Origin: Chloroflexota bacterium
Lineage (GTDB): Bacteria > Chloroflexota > Dormibacteria > Dormibacterales > Dormibacteraceae
Assembly: GCA_005889135.1 (NCBI GenBank)
Contig: VBEK01000135.1
Coordinates: 1-37,305, forward strand
DNA: 37,305 nt
Reading direction: 5' to 3'
A program made the translations under genes and the position numbers. The notes under the pieces were generated by a model. It saw only the letters and a program-made list of their open reading frames with translations. It was not told the DNA's origin and searched no databases. Every line of letters starts with the position of its first letter. Position 1 is the first letter of the stretch. This document shows positions 15,065 to 23,468 of this stretch, in pieces.

Positions 15065-16459
15065 GTGACCCCCCGCCGCGCCCGCGCCATAGCATGGATC
15101 TGCTTCGGCCTGACCGTGCTCTCGATCCCGGTCAGCGTCTTCATCCTGCTCCGGCTGGCGCACACCCAGCTGACGACGCAGGACTTCTGGAACGTGGTGG
15201 GCTCTTTCACCGGGGCGGTGGCGTTCTCCGCCATGGGCGCGCTCATCCTGGGGCGGCACCCGCGCCACGCCATCGGCTGGACGTTCAGCCTTTCCGGCCT
15301 GGCCACCTCGATGGCGGTGCTCTTGCTGGCGTATGGCGAGCTCGCCAGGACGCCCGGGTTTTACCTGCCCGCTGGAGATTTCGTCTCCCGCCTTTCGTCC
15401 GTTCTCATCCAGAGCGGGATATTCGTTCCCCTGACGCTCGGCCTGCTTCTGTTTCCTGACGGCCGGCTCCTGTCGCGCCGCTGGTGGCCGGCTGTCGCGA
15501 CCTCTCTGCTCGGACTCGTGCTTCGTCTGCTCAGCGAGAATATCGACCCCAGCGGCAAGGACCCGCTCTGGGACGGCGTCAACACAGCCGGGGTCCTGCT
15601 CACCATCGGGTCTACGATCGCCGGTCTTGCCGCCTTGACGCTGCGCTGGCGAAACGCCGGCAGCATCCTCCGCCAGCAGCTGAAATGGATGACCGCGGCC
15701 GCCACGGTCGTCGTCGTCGCCTTCGTCGCCGACATCGTGGGCAATGTGTGGAACCAGCAGGCCATAAGGCCGTTCGAGTTCCTGGTCTTCATCGTCTCGT
15801 ACACGTCCATCCCCCTGGCCGCCGCGATGTCGATCCTCCGATACGGGCTGTACGAGATCGACTTCATCATCAACCGCGCGATCGTCTACGTCTCCCTGAC
15901 GGCGATCCTGGCCGGCGTGTACGCGGGCTTCACGGCGAGCCTGCAAAAGCTGTTCATCGCCCTGACCGGCCAGTCGTCAGACGCCGCGATCATCATCACC
16001 GTCGCCCTGATAGCGACGCTGTTCACGCCGGTCCGCAACTCCCTGCAGCGGCTGGTCGACAGCCGGTTCAAGGACAGAAAGGACCTCGAGCGACTCCTCA
16101 CCTCGCTGGAAGCAGACGTCGGCGCGGTGGTCGACGTGATCTACGGACCGAGGCTCGCCGAGCGCCTGGTCAAGACCGCCCAGGAGGGCGCGGGGGCGAC
16201 CGGCGCGGCCATGTTCCTGGACGGGGCGACGGACGGCTCGCCGAGCTTCACCGCCGGCGACTGGACCGGTGAAGCGGAGCTGGTGGTGCCGCTCCGCGCC
16301 GGCGACCAGGAGCTGGGCCGGATCGCGCTCACTGCGCGCCGCCACGGCGCGCCGTACACACAGCGTGAGCGGGAACGTCTACAGCGTGCGGCGGACTTGG
16401 TCGCGATCGGTCTCTCGCTGGCTCGCGAGCGCCGTCCTCTCGAACCGGCCGTCACGTGA
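15065..16459 (+). CDS. Multi-pass membrane sensor with C-terminal GAF-like domain, no kinase domain
   Basis: The 464-residue protein has about eight to nine transmembrane helices in residues 1-310. The region includes the ILRYGLYEIDFIINRAIVYVSLTAILAGVYAGF stretch that is typical of the membrane part of Chloroflexota/actinobacterial histidine kinases. A linker follows (PVRNSLQRLVDSRFKDRKDLERLL, ~319-342), then a GAF-like region (~375-455: ELVVPLRAGDQELGRIALTARRHGAPYTQRERERLQRAADLVAIGLSLA). There is no DHp or ATPase domain, and no kinase gene follows. It overlaps the next membrane protein by four bases (GTGA). It may act with a kinase or cyclase encoded elsewhere. The GTG start is at 15065. Confidence 0.75.
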   Translation: MTPRRARAIAWICFGLTVLSIPVSVFILLRLAHTQLTTQDFWNVVGSFTGAVAFSAMGALILGRHPRHAIGWTFSLSGLATSMAVLLLAYGELARTPGFYLPAGDFVSRLSSVLIQSGIFVPLTLGLLLFPDGRLLSRRWWPAVATSLLGLVLRLLSENIDPSGKDPLWDGVNTAGVLLTIGSTIAGLAALTLRWRNAGSILRQQLKWMTAAATVVVVAFVADIVGNVWNQQAIRPFEFLVFIVSYTSIPLAAAMSILRYGLYEIDFIINRAIVYVSLTAILAGVYAGFTASLQKLFIALTGQSSDAAIIITVALIATLFTPVRNSLQRLVDSRFKDRKDLERLLTSLEADVGAVVDVIYGPRLAERLVKTAQEGAGATGAAMFLDGATDGSPSFTAGDWTGEAELVVPLRAGDQELGRIALTARRHGAPYTQRERERLQRAADLVAIGLSLARERRPLEPAVT

Positions 16460-17061
16460 CGAGCCGGCGGTTCGCGGGATGGTGGGGGATCGCTTTCGTC
16501 GTCCTGCTGTTCGTCAGCGCCGCGATGGCGTCCCTGCCTACCTCGGCCGACTCCGACGCCGCGATCAGCGCGTTCTACCGCGACCATGCGGCGGTCGTGG
16601 TCCTCCAGCAGGTCGTCGGCGCGCTCGCGCTCGCGCCGTTCGTGCTCTTCGCCCTCTCATTGCAGCCGAACCGATGGCTGCGGCCGGCCGTCTTCCTCTT
16701 CGTTGCCGTGGAGCTGGTTACGAACGTGATTCCGCTCTTGATCGTGGTCTTGCCCGGCGCGGCCCGTCCGCTCACGCTGGTGGAGGACGTCGCCGACGCC
16801 GCGCTCTTCCTCGCCGTCGCGCTGTTCGTCGCCGTAGCCACGCTGCGGCAGCCTCTGTGGCTGCGGCTGGCGGCCTACCTGGTCGCCGCGCTCTGCGTGA
16901 TCCGCGCGCTCGCCAGCCCGCTCCACGCCGACTTCCTCGACCTGGTGGCCCCGCTGGTCTTCATCGCCTTCGTGCTGCTTATGAGCATCCGGGCGATCGC
17001 CACGCCGTCGGGCGTTATAGGGGCGAGTGCTGGTTCCGATTCTGGCCCTGGTGGCCTGTGA
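16456..17061 (+). CDS. Six-helix membrane protein of unknown function
   Basis: The 201-residue protein has about six hydrophobic helices (near 8-28, 45-68, 74-98, 105-126, 132-150 and 158-180). The short extracytoplasmic loop after helix 1 contains TSADSDAAISAFYRDHAA. The family is not recognised beyond similarity in layout to small actinobacterial integral membrane proteins. The GTG start overlaps the stop of the sensor gene by four bases, so the two are translationally coupled and may work together. It overlaps the next small membrane protein by 35 bp. Confidence 0.7.
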   Translation: MTSRRFAGWWGIAFVVLLFVSAAMASLPTSADSDAAISAFYRDHAAVVVLQQVVGALALAPFVLFALSLQPNRWLRPAVFLFVAVELVTNVIPLLIVVLPGAARPLTLVEDVADAALFLAVALFVAVATLRQPLWLRLAAYLVAALCVIRALASPLHADFLDLVAPLVFIAFVLLMSIRAIATPSGVIGASAGSDSGPGGL

Positions 17062-17374
17062 GGTCGATCTCACCCTGACCGCCGGGGCGATCGGCATCGG
17101 CATGCGCCGCTCGAGCCTGGCGGCCACCGTCGCGGCGACCGGTTTGATCTCGTCCGTGTTCGCGGCGGCGATCTTCCTGGTCTGGATCCTGTGGTTCGTC
17201 GCGCCGGCATGCGTCGCCGGGGGCACCTGCCCAGGGCAGTCCGAGCTCAGCCGCCCGTACGCCTACCTCGCCGCCGGGGCGGTGGCGCAGTGGGGATGGA
17301 TGCTCGCCGTCGCGCTGGCGACCCGGCGGCAGACCCGCGAGCGCCGGCGCATGCGAGTCTCCACCGAGGTCTAG
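17027..17374 (+). CDS. Small three-helix membrane protein of unknown function
   Basis: The 115-residue product shows three hydrophobic segments (~3-24, 31-62 and 80-97) and a basic C-terminus (RRQTRERRRMR). The GTG start lies within the end of the preceding gene, 35 bp of overlap, which is longer than the usual coupling overlaps here; a later start is possible. It is the last gene of the sensor group and is followed by an imperfect hairpin at 17379-17407. Confidence 0.55.
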   Translation: MLVPILALVACEVDLTLTAGAIGIGMRRSSLAATVAATGLISSVFAAAIFLVWILWFVAPACVAGGTCPGQSELSRPYAYLAAGAVAQWGWMLAVALATRRQTRERRRMRVSTEV

Positions 17375-17378
17375 GCCC

Positions 17379-17407
17379 GCGAGGGTTAGCGCTTCGGCAA
17401 TCCTCGC
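17379..17407 (+). terminator. Possible stem-loop after the sensor operon
   Basis: GCGAGGGTT and AATCCTCGC (one G-T pair) form a 9-bp stem with an 11-base loop directly after the last gene of the group. There is no T-tract, so termination is uncertain. Confidence 0.4.
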
Positions 17408-17421
17408 CCCTCGGCGCGAAA

Positions 17422-17497
17422 GCGCCAATTGCCGGCGAAGGCATCAATCAGGCGTTGCGGATTGCACCCATCGCCGGCAAATGCACCAATCGCGGCA
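17422..17497. repeat. Two imperfect direct repeats with 42-bp spacing in a 250-bp intergenic region
   Basis: A 28-bp segment starting GCGCCAATTGCCGGCG at 17422 recurs at 17464 (starting GCACCCATCGCCGGCA) with 22 of 28 positions equal. The spacing of 42 bp is the same period as in the two arrays that flank the sugar operon, but the sequence is unrelated. The rest of 17375-17624 holds no convincing gene; weak promoter-like elements (TTGCCG at 17530, TAATTC at 17551) precede the SPFH gene. Confidence 0.5.
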
Positions 17498-17624
17498 GGA
17501 CGCGCGAAACCGCAAAAACCTGCGCATGGTTGCCGCTGAAACTGGGTAAGTAATTCTCTAATCGCCCCGTCTGGGCGCACCCTCGCATGAAGGGCAAGGA
17601 TCGAGCCCTTTGGAGGCAGGACAG

Positions 17625-19577
17625 ATGAGTGTTCTGCTCGAGTCCCTCCTGGCGTTTGCGGCCGTCTTCGCGCTGTACGCGCTGCTGCGCTCGATCGTCC
17701 AGATCGGCCCCGCCGAGGTCGGCCTGGTGATCAAGCGCGTTTCGACCAAGCACAACACCACCGACGGGCCCATCGCCTTCCACGGCGAGGCCGGCTACCA
17801 GGCCGAGCTGCTGATGCCCGGCGTCCGCTTCAAGCTCTGGCCCACGTACGCGGTCATGCGCTACCCGTGGGTCCAGGTCCCGGCGGGGGAGATCGGCGTC
17901 GTGATCTCGCAGATCGGCGAGCCGCTGCCCACGGGCGCCAAGTCGGCGGTGTACAAGCCGTCGTTCGGCAACTTCACCGACCTGGCCGCCTTCATCGGCG
18001 GCATGGGCCAGAAGGGCGTGCAGCGCCAGGTCCTGGCGCCCGGCACGCTGGCGCCGATTCATCCGGTCGCGTTTCTCGTCGTCACCGCGACCAAGGCCTA
18101 CGGCCTGCCGGTCGACCGCCAGATCGTGGCCAAGGGCCCGCTCTCGCCGACCTCCTTCGGGCTCCACCCCGACCAGTTCCGCGTGACCGTCATCGCCCCC
18201 AAGGGCGACCAGGACATGGTCGGCATCGTGACCACACTCGAGGGCGATCCCCTCGCGCCGGCGGACATCGCCTGCCGGATCGGCGGCTTCAGCGACATCG
18301 AGGCGCTCGAGCACCAGCCCGACGTGAGCGACTCGGAGCTCATCGAGGCTCTGCTGGGCAAGAAGAACGAGCTGCACAACAACTATCAGGACTTCCAGGC
18401 GTTCCTGGACAACGGCGGCCGGATCGGACTGCAGCACGACCCGCTGCTCTACGGCGCCTACCTGCTGAACCCCTTCCTCGTCCGGGTCGAGCCGGCCCCG
18501 ATGCTGGTCGTCAACCAGGGCGAGGTCGCGGTCATCAAGGGTTACGTCGGGCTGCCGACACTCGACACGTCCGGCCCCGAGTTCAAGTTCGGCTCTATCG
18601 TCCAGCCGGGCCACCGCGGCATCTGGCGCGAGGCGCTGCGTACCGGCAAGTACCCACTGAACCCGCGGATCTACGCGGCCGAGAAGGTGCCGACGTTCAT
18701 CCTTACCCTCAACTGGGCGGAGGCGAGCTCGATCGCCCACAACCTGGACGCGCAGCTCAGCCCGATCGAGGGCAAGAGTCGCGAGGGCTTCGTGTTCAAA
18801 ATCGACCTGCAGGTCCAGATCCACGTGCCCGACACCAAGGCGCCCAAGGTGATCTCGATGGTCGGGTCGATGCAGAACCTGGTCAACGAGGTGCTGCAGG
18901 CGGCGGTGGGCAACCACTTCCGCAACACCCTGCAGGGCCTGGAGGCGGTGCGCTTCATCGAGACCCGCGACCAGGTGCAGTCGGCGGCGCTGGAGGCGAT
19001 CTCCCGCTACCTCGCCGCCTACGAGGTGGAGACGCGCGGCGTCTACATCCAGGACGTCGCGTTCCCGCAGGAGCTGGTCGCCGTGCTCACGCGCCGGGAG
19101 ATCGCCAACCAGGAGAAGGCCACCTTCCAGGAGCAGCGCGATGCGCAGACGGTGCGCATCGACCTGGAGAAGGCGCGCGGGACCGCCGACATGCAGGCCG
19201 AGCTGGCCAAGGCGCAGGTGTCCGTCGACATCAACCGCGCCCGCGCCAACGCGCGCAAGGCGGAGGCGGACGGCGAGGCTGCTTACGTCCGGGTGACCGG
19301 CGAGGCCGAAGGCTCGCGCCGTCGGGCGATCGGACTCGGCGACGCAGCGGCCGTCGAGGCGCTCGGCCTGGCCAAGGCCAAGGGCTACGAGGCCCAGGTC
19401 GCGAGCCTGGGCTCGACGCCCACGGCGGCGGTCGCCATCGCGAACGCGCTCTCGGAGGGCAAGCTCGACGTCGTTCCCGAGGTGCTTGTCACGGGCGGAG
19501 GCGGCGCGCTCGAAGGCCTGGCCGCCACCTTTATGCGGTCGCTCAACGGCCACGGTGAGCCGAAAACCGAGAAGTAA
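17625..19577 (+). CDS. Large flotillin-like SPFH-domain membrane protein
   Basis: The 650-residue protein has an N-terminal hydrophobic segment (~6-25), then SPFH/band-7 sequence (IGPAEVGLVIKRVST at ~27-41; VNQGEVAVIKGYVG near 297-310; and LQVQIHVPDTKAPKVISMVGSMQNLVNEVLQAAVGNHFRN near 395-435). An Ala/Glu/Arg-rich coiled-coil region spans ~490-590 (EKATFQEQRDAQTVRIDLEKARG onwards). It is longer than typical flotillins (~450-520). Such proteins form oligomeric rings or scaffolds at membrane microdomains. The ATG at 17625 has an ideal GGAGG site at 17612-17616 and is preferred over an in-frame TTG at 17610. It is followed by a strong intrinsic terminator, so it appears monocistronic. Confidence 0.88.
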   Translation: MSVLLESLLAFAAVFALYALLRSIVQIGPAEVGLVIKRVSTKHNTTDGPIAFHGEAGYQAELLMPGVRFKLWPTYAVMRYPWVQVPAGEIGVVISQIGEPLPTGAKSAVYKPSFGNFTDLAAFIGGMGQKGVQRQVLAPGTLAPIHPVAFLVVTATKAYGLPVDRQIVAKGPLSPTSFGLHPDQFRVTVIAPKGDQDMVGIVTTLEGDPLAPADIACRIGGFSDIEALEHQPDVSDSELIEALLGKKNELHNNYQDFQAFLDNGGRIGLQHDPLLYGAYLLNPFLVRVEPAPMLVVNQGEVAVIKGYVGLPTLDTSGPEFKFGSIVQPGHRGIWREALRTGKYPLNPRIYAAEKVPTFILTLNWAEASSIAHNLDAQLSPIEGKSREGFVFKIDLQVQIHVPDTKAPKVISMVGSMQNLVNEVLQAAVGNHFRNTLQGLEAVRFIETRDQVQSAALEAISRYLAAYEVETRGVYIQDVAFPQELVAVLTRREIANQEKATFQEQRDAQTVRIDLEKARGTADMQAELAKAQVSVDINRARANARKAEADGEAAYVRVTGEAEGSRRRAIGLGDAAAVEALGLAKAKGYEAQVASLGSTPTAAVAIANALSEGKLDVVPEVLVTGGGGALEGLAATFMRSLNGHGEPKTEK

Positions 19578-19587
19578 ACAGACGAGG

Positions 19588-19616
19588 AGGGCCGGTTCAC
19601 CGGCCCTTCTTTTTTT
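19588..19616 (+). terminator. Rho-independent terminator of the SPFH gene
   Basis: AGGGCCGG, a TTCA tetraloop and CCGGCCCT form an 8-bp stem at 19588-19607, followed by a T-rich tract (TCTTTTTTT). It is the clearest intrinsic terminator in the window and lies 10 bp after the stop. Confidence 0.92.
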
Positions 19617-19676
19617 GAGGACATGCCCGGGGCCGCGCAAGTAAGCTGCGCACGCCCAGTTGGCCACAACACCACG

Positions 19677-21788
19677 ATGAAGAGATCTCCGTGGGCCTCC
19701 CTCGCGCCGGCGGGGATTCTCCTTTTCTCGCTTTCGTTCACCGCCCTGCAGGTCTTCGCCGCCCCCTCGGGCTGGCTCAACGTCGACGGCAACATCCAGT
19801 TCGCGGGCGGCGGCGGCACCGTCGACTGGGCCAACTCCGGCCCTGCCGGCGCCGCCTGCGCGAACGGCGGCGTCAACATCACCGGCTCCGGCGGCCTCTT
19901 CAACTGCGGCGTCGCCGGGGTGGGCGGCAATCCGCCCACGGCGCCCACCCTGACGCCGGCCGCCGCGGCCGACCCCACCATCATCTCCGCCACATTCATC
20001 GTCGACCCGATCTCCGGCGACACCGCTGGGTGTGGCGGCGACGACCCCACGACGCTGTCCGGCGGCGGGCCGAAGAACGGCGACGCCATCAACTCCTACA
20101 CGGTCAGCGCGGGCACGGTGCCGGCGAAAACGGAGCTCAGCAACATCTACGCCGTGGCTCACACCAAGGCCGACGGCCATCCCGAGCTCTACTTCGGCGC
20201 GGAGCGCTTGGTGAACAACGGCGACAGCCATATGGACTTCGAGTTCCTGCAGAGCACGACGACGCGCACCGCCGCGTGCGGCGGCGGTTTCATCGGCAAC
20301 CGCAGCGAGGGCGACCTGCTCGTCGCCGTCGACTTCACGAACGGTGGGGCGCTCGCGGGCTTCTCCGTGTGGCAGTGGCACTGCGCCGCCGAGCCGGGGC
20401 CGCAGCCGGCCGATGGCACGGTGTGCAACCCGACCGGGGTGCCGCACTACGAGCAGAACCTCACGCCCGCCTTCGCCGCGCTCACCGTCAACGCCGCCAC
20501 CATCGCGTGTGGCGGTTGGGTGTGTCGCGACGAGGTCACAGGCAACGCCACCCAGGTCGCGGCCAACGACTTCCTCGAGGGAGGCGTCGACCTCGAGGGC
20601 ATCCCCTTCACTGGCTGCTTCCGCTCCTTCCTTCCGCACACGCGCACCGCGCAGTCCTTCACCTCGGTGCTGAAGGACTTCGCGGGCCCCGTCGACTTTC
20701 ACTCCTGCAAGGACCCGGCGACCACCAGCACCAGCTCGCCCACGGGCGGCGGCGTGCCGGCGGGCTCGACCGCGACCGACACCGTGACAGTCACCAACGG
20801 AGGCGCGGGCCTCAACCCGACGGGGACCATGACGTTCTTCATCTGCAACCCCGGCCAGGTCGCCGCCGGCGGCTGCGTCTCCGGCGGGACGCAGGTCGGG
20901 GCGGTCAAGGCGGTCGTCGCCGGCTCCGCGACCTCCGACGCCACCGCGCCGCTGCAGTTCAACGGCAAGTACTGCTGGCGCACTCTCTATACGCCCGATC
21001 CATCGCTGGCCGGCGTGTACGAGCCGGCCACGCACACGAACGCGACGACGGAGTGCCTCACCGTCTCCGGCGGGGTCGACCTCCCGAACACCGGGGTCCC
21101 CGACCTGCCTCTGGTCCGCGCCGCGGTACCGCTGGCGGGTGTGCTGGTGGTGCCGCTCTTGCTGCTCGCGCTCTACTGGAGCCGAGGCCGGGCCGTGACG
21201 GCGCTGGTGATCGCGGGCCTGGTCGCGGGCGCGAGCCCGGCTCCTGCCCGCGAGGCGCCGCCGGCGCATCCCGCGACGGCCGGCCAAGCGACGGCAGCGC
21301 CCTCGGCAAGCTCGCCCGCGCCGTCAAGCGTGCGGCTCGACACCGTAAGGGCGAGGGTGGGCGGATGGCGGCTTGTCATCCCGCGCCTTGGCGTCGATGC
21401 GGTGATCGAGCCGGTCGGCGTCGACTCGGCAGGGGCCATGGCATCGCCCGCGGGGCTCGACACAGTCGGCTGGTTCAACCGTGCCGCTTCGCCGGGCGAC
21501 CCCGGTGACGCGGTGATCGCCGGGCACTACGGCGCCGGCGAGCCCGGCGTATTCCGCAAGCTGCGCTTCCTGCGCCCGGGCGACCAGATCGACGTCGTCT
21601 GGCCAAGCGGCCGCACCGTCTCGTTCGAGGTTGCCTCCTCGCAGACCGTTTCCGCGAGCGCCCACCCGGCCGGACTGTTCTCGCGCGCCGGCCCGGCACG
21701 CCTAAGCCTCATCACGTGCTCGGGCGCCTGGCTCCAGGGACCGGCCACCTACAGCGACCGCCTGATCGTCACTGCCATGCTTGCCTAG
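19677..21788 (+). CDS. Secreted surface protein with LPNTG sorting signal fused to a sortase domain
   Basis: The 703-residue frame has an N-terminal signal peptide (~1-28, ends VFAA), a Cys-rich extracellular region (~30-340), and an Ig-like domain (~355-462, with TGTMTFFICNPG and YCWRTLYTPDP). Next come LPNTG (469-473), a transmembrane helix (~478-502) and the basic SRGR. After a second hydrophobic stretch (~507-520) and a Pro/Ala/Ser linker, a sortase domain (~550-703) carries the catalytic triad: His617 in IAGHYGAG, Cys681 in LITCSG and Arg695 in YSDRLIV. Sortases cleave at LPxTG and join the protein to a cell-surface amine; here substrate and enzyme are one polypeptide. A separate sortase starting at a GTG near 21195 would need no stop codon in between and cannot be excluded. 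The SDR gene follows 4 bp later. Confidence 0.82.
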   Translation: MKRSPWASLAPAGILLFSLSFTALQVFAAPSGWLNVDGNIQFAGGGGTVDWANSGPAGAACANGGVNITGSGGLFNCGVAGVGGNPPTAPTLTPAAAADPTIISATFIVDPISGDTAGCGGDDPTTLSGGGPKNGDAINSYTVSAGTVPAKTELSNIYAVAHTKADGHPELYFGAERLVNNGDSHMDFEFLQSTTTRTAACGGGFIGNRSEGDLLVAVDFTNGGALAGFSVWQWHCAAEPGPQPADGTVCNPTGVPHYEQNLTPAFAALTVNAATIACGGWVCRDEVTGNATQVAANDFLEGGVDLEGIPFTGCFRSFLPHTRTAQSFTSVLKDFAGPVDFHSCKDPATTSTSSPTGGGVPAGSTATDTVTVTNGGAGLNPTGTMTFFICNPGQVAAGGCVSGGTQVGAVKAVVAGSATSDATAPLQFNGKYCWRTLYTPDPSLAGVYEPATHTNATTECLTVSGGVDLPNTGVPDLPLVRAAVPLAGVLVVPLLLLALYWSRGRAVTALVIAGLVAGASPAPAREAPPAHPATAGQATAAPSASSPAPSSVRLDTVRARVGGWRLVIPRLGVDAVIEPVGVDSAGAMASPAGLDTVGWFNRAASPGDPGDAVIAGHYGAGEPGVFRKLRFLRPGDQIDVVWPSGRTVSFEVASSQTVSASAHPAGLFSRAGPARLSLITCSGAWLQGPATYSDRLIVTAMLA

Positions 21789-21792
21789 CCCC

Positions 21793-22575
21793 ATGGACCT
21801 CGGTCTGACCGGTCGCGTCGTCATCGTCACGGGCGGCGCGTCCAACCTCGGCCGCGCGATCACGCTCGGCTTTGCGGCCGAGGGCGCGCGCGTGGTGATC
21901 GCGGACGTCGACGACGCCCAATCGAAGAAGGTGGCAGGCGAGGCGCCCTCGGGCACCATCGTCGCCCGCCACACCGACGTGACCGATTGGGAGTCCGTGA
22001 AGTCGACCGTGGAGTTCGTCAAAAGCTCGATGGGCGCCGTCGACGTGCTCGTCAACTGCGCCGGCTGGACCATCGACCGCCTGTTCCTGGAGAAGCCGCG
22101 CGACGAGTGGGAGCGCGAGATCGCGATCGACATGTGGGGCTTCATCAACTGCACCCGCGCCGTGCTCGACGTGATGGTCGAGCGCCGCTACGGCCGCATC
22201 GTCTCCATCGGCAGCGACGCCGGCCGCATGGGCGAGTGGCGCGAGGCCGTGTACAGCGGCACCAAGGCCGGCGTGATCGCGATGTCGAAGGCGATCGCGC
22301 GCGAGGTGGGGAAGTATGGAATCACGCTCAACGTCGTCTGTCCCGGCCTCACGCCCGGGAAGCCCGAGACCTCTGGCCGCGAGTCGGTGTGGTCCGGCGA
22401 CCAGGCCGCGAACTTCACGGGGGAGGTCCTGGAGAAAGCCGCCAAGGCCTATCCGCTGCGCCGCGTCGGCACGCCGGAGGACGTCGTCCCCGCGGTGCTG
22501 CTGCTCGCCTCCGACCGCGCGTCCTACATCACCGGGCAGACGCTGTCGGTCAGCGGCGGCTACACGATGATCTGA
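21793..22575 (+). CDS. Short-chain dehydrogenase/reductase (SDR)
   Basis: The 260-residue enzyme has the classical SDR layout: cofactor motif TGGASNLG (13-20), an acidic residue in VVIADVDD (34-41) that favours NAD over NADP, NCAG (88-91), catalytic Ser near 138-141 and Y154-x3-K158 (YSGTK), and the C-terminal TGQTLSVSGGYTMI. The NVVCPG and C-terminal pattern resembles 2-hydroxycyclohexanecarboxyl-CoA and 3-oxoacyl dehydrogenases. The ATG at 21793 lies 4 bp after the sortase fusion gene. The 3' end overlaps the convergent LLM gene by 16 bp. By its proximity it may oxidise an intermediate of the CoA-ligase operon on the other strand, but that is inference. Confidence 0.88.
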   Translation: MDLGLTGRVVIVTGGASNLGRAITLGFAAEGARVVIADVDDAQSKKVAGEAPSGTIVARHTDVTDWESVKSTVEFVKSSMGAVDVLVNCAGWTIDRLFLEKPRDEWEREIAIDMWGFINCTRAVLDVMVERRYGRIVSIGSDAGRMGEWREAVYSGTKAGVIAMSKAIAREVGKYGITLNVVCPGLTPGKPETSGRESVWSGDQAANFTGEVLEKAAKAYPLRRVGTPEDVVPAVLLLASDRASYITGQTLSVSGGYTMI

Positions 22576-23468
22576 CTCAGGATCCCGTCGCGAATCCTTT
22601 TCCATCGCTCGACTCGGTCCCGCCCGGCGAGGGGAAAGATGAACGTGTCGACGCCGGCCTCGCGCAGCGCCCGCAAGCGCGCCGCGCACTCCTCGGCGTT
22701 GCCCACCACCGCCAGCGCGCGCACCAGCTCGTCCGACACCGCGGTGCTGTGGTCCGCGCGCCGTGAGAGGTGCTCCGCGTAGTCGTACGTCTCCGCGCTG
22801 CGCTCGATCTCGGCGGCGAATCGCGAAAGGCTGGGTGACAGCTCTTTGTGGTGGGAGAGGAGGCGCGCCTGCGTCGAGGCCCACGAGCGCACGTCCTCGA
22901 GGTCGGTCGACGTTGGGGCGATCAACGCGATCTCGAAGCTCTCTGGGGGACCACCGGATCTGATCCACTCGACCTGACGGACGACCATGTCCGGCTGCGC
23001 AGGACCCATTACGATCGCGCCGTCCGCGACGCGCCCCGCGAGCTGGCACATCCGCCGCTGGCTGACGGCCAGGTAGATCGGAATCCCGGCCGCCTTCTCA
23101 CGAAAGAACGCGATCGCCTCCTCGACCTCGGCGACCTTCTGCGGCTTGAGACCGATTCCGTACAGAGCCGAGTCGCCCGCGCCCAGACCGAGCACAGCGC
23201 GGCCGTGCGAGATCTCCTGCACCGCCGCGATCGCGTTGGCGGTCACGGTCGGGTGCCGCGTCACCGCGTTGGTGACGCCGGTGCCGAGACCGATTCGCGT
23301 CGTGTTGAGCGCCGCCACCATCAGCCCCGCGTACAGGTCCTTCATCGCGAGCTGGGAGTCGATGACCCACAGCCGGCGAACCCCCTCCGCCTCCAGGCCG
23401 GCAGCGAACTTCGCCCAGCTGTCGAACGACTGCCGCGGGCTGACGCCGGCGCTGACGTCGAAATTCAT
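22560..23468 (-). CDS. F420-dependent LLM-class oxidoreductase (Mer-like)
   Basis: The 302-residue protein has the bacterial-luciferase fold of the 5,10-methylene-tetrahydromethanopterin reductase-like group. Signature segments are RIGLGTGVTNAVTRHPTVTANAIAAVQEISHGRAVLGLGAGDSAL (~58-102) and KAAGIPIYLAVSQRRMCQLAG (~125-146). It is likely to use F420 for hydride transfer. The ATG at 23468 overlaps the stop of the crotonase gene (ATGA). It is the last gene of the leftward five-gene operon, which suggests a redox step in that pathway. The TAG stop overlaps the SDR gene end. Confidence 0.85.
   Translation of the reverse strand: MNFDVSAGVSPRQSFDSWAKFAAGLEAEGVRRLWVIDSQLAMKDLYAGLMVAALNTTRIGLGTGVTNAVTRHPTVTANAIAAVQEISHGRAVLGLGAGDSALYGIGLKPQKVAEVEEAIAFFREKAAGIPIYLAVSQRRMCQLAGRVADGAIVMGPAQPDMVVRQVEWIRSGGPPESFEIALIAPTSTDLEDVRSWASTQARLLSHHKELSPSLSRFAAEIERSAETYDYAEHLSRRADHSTAVSDELVRALAVVGNAEECAARLRALREAGVDTFIFPLAGRDRVERWKRIRDGILSQIIV

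Noticed and set aside
17448-21287. A 1279-residue minus-strand open frame opposite the SPFH and sortase genes
   Set aside because: It is antisense to two genes with clear domains, has the skewed Arg/Gly/Val-rich composition of GC-rich antisense frames, and shows no family motif.
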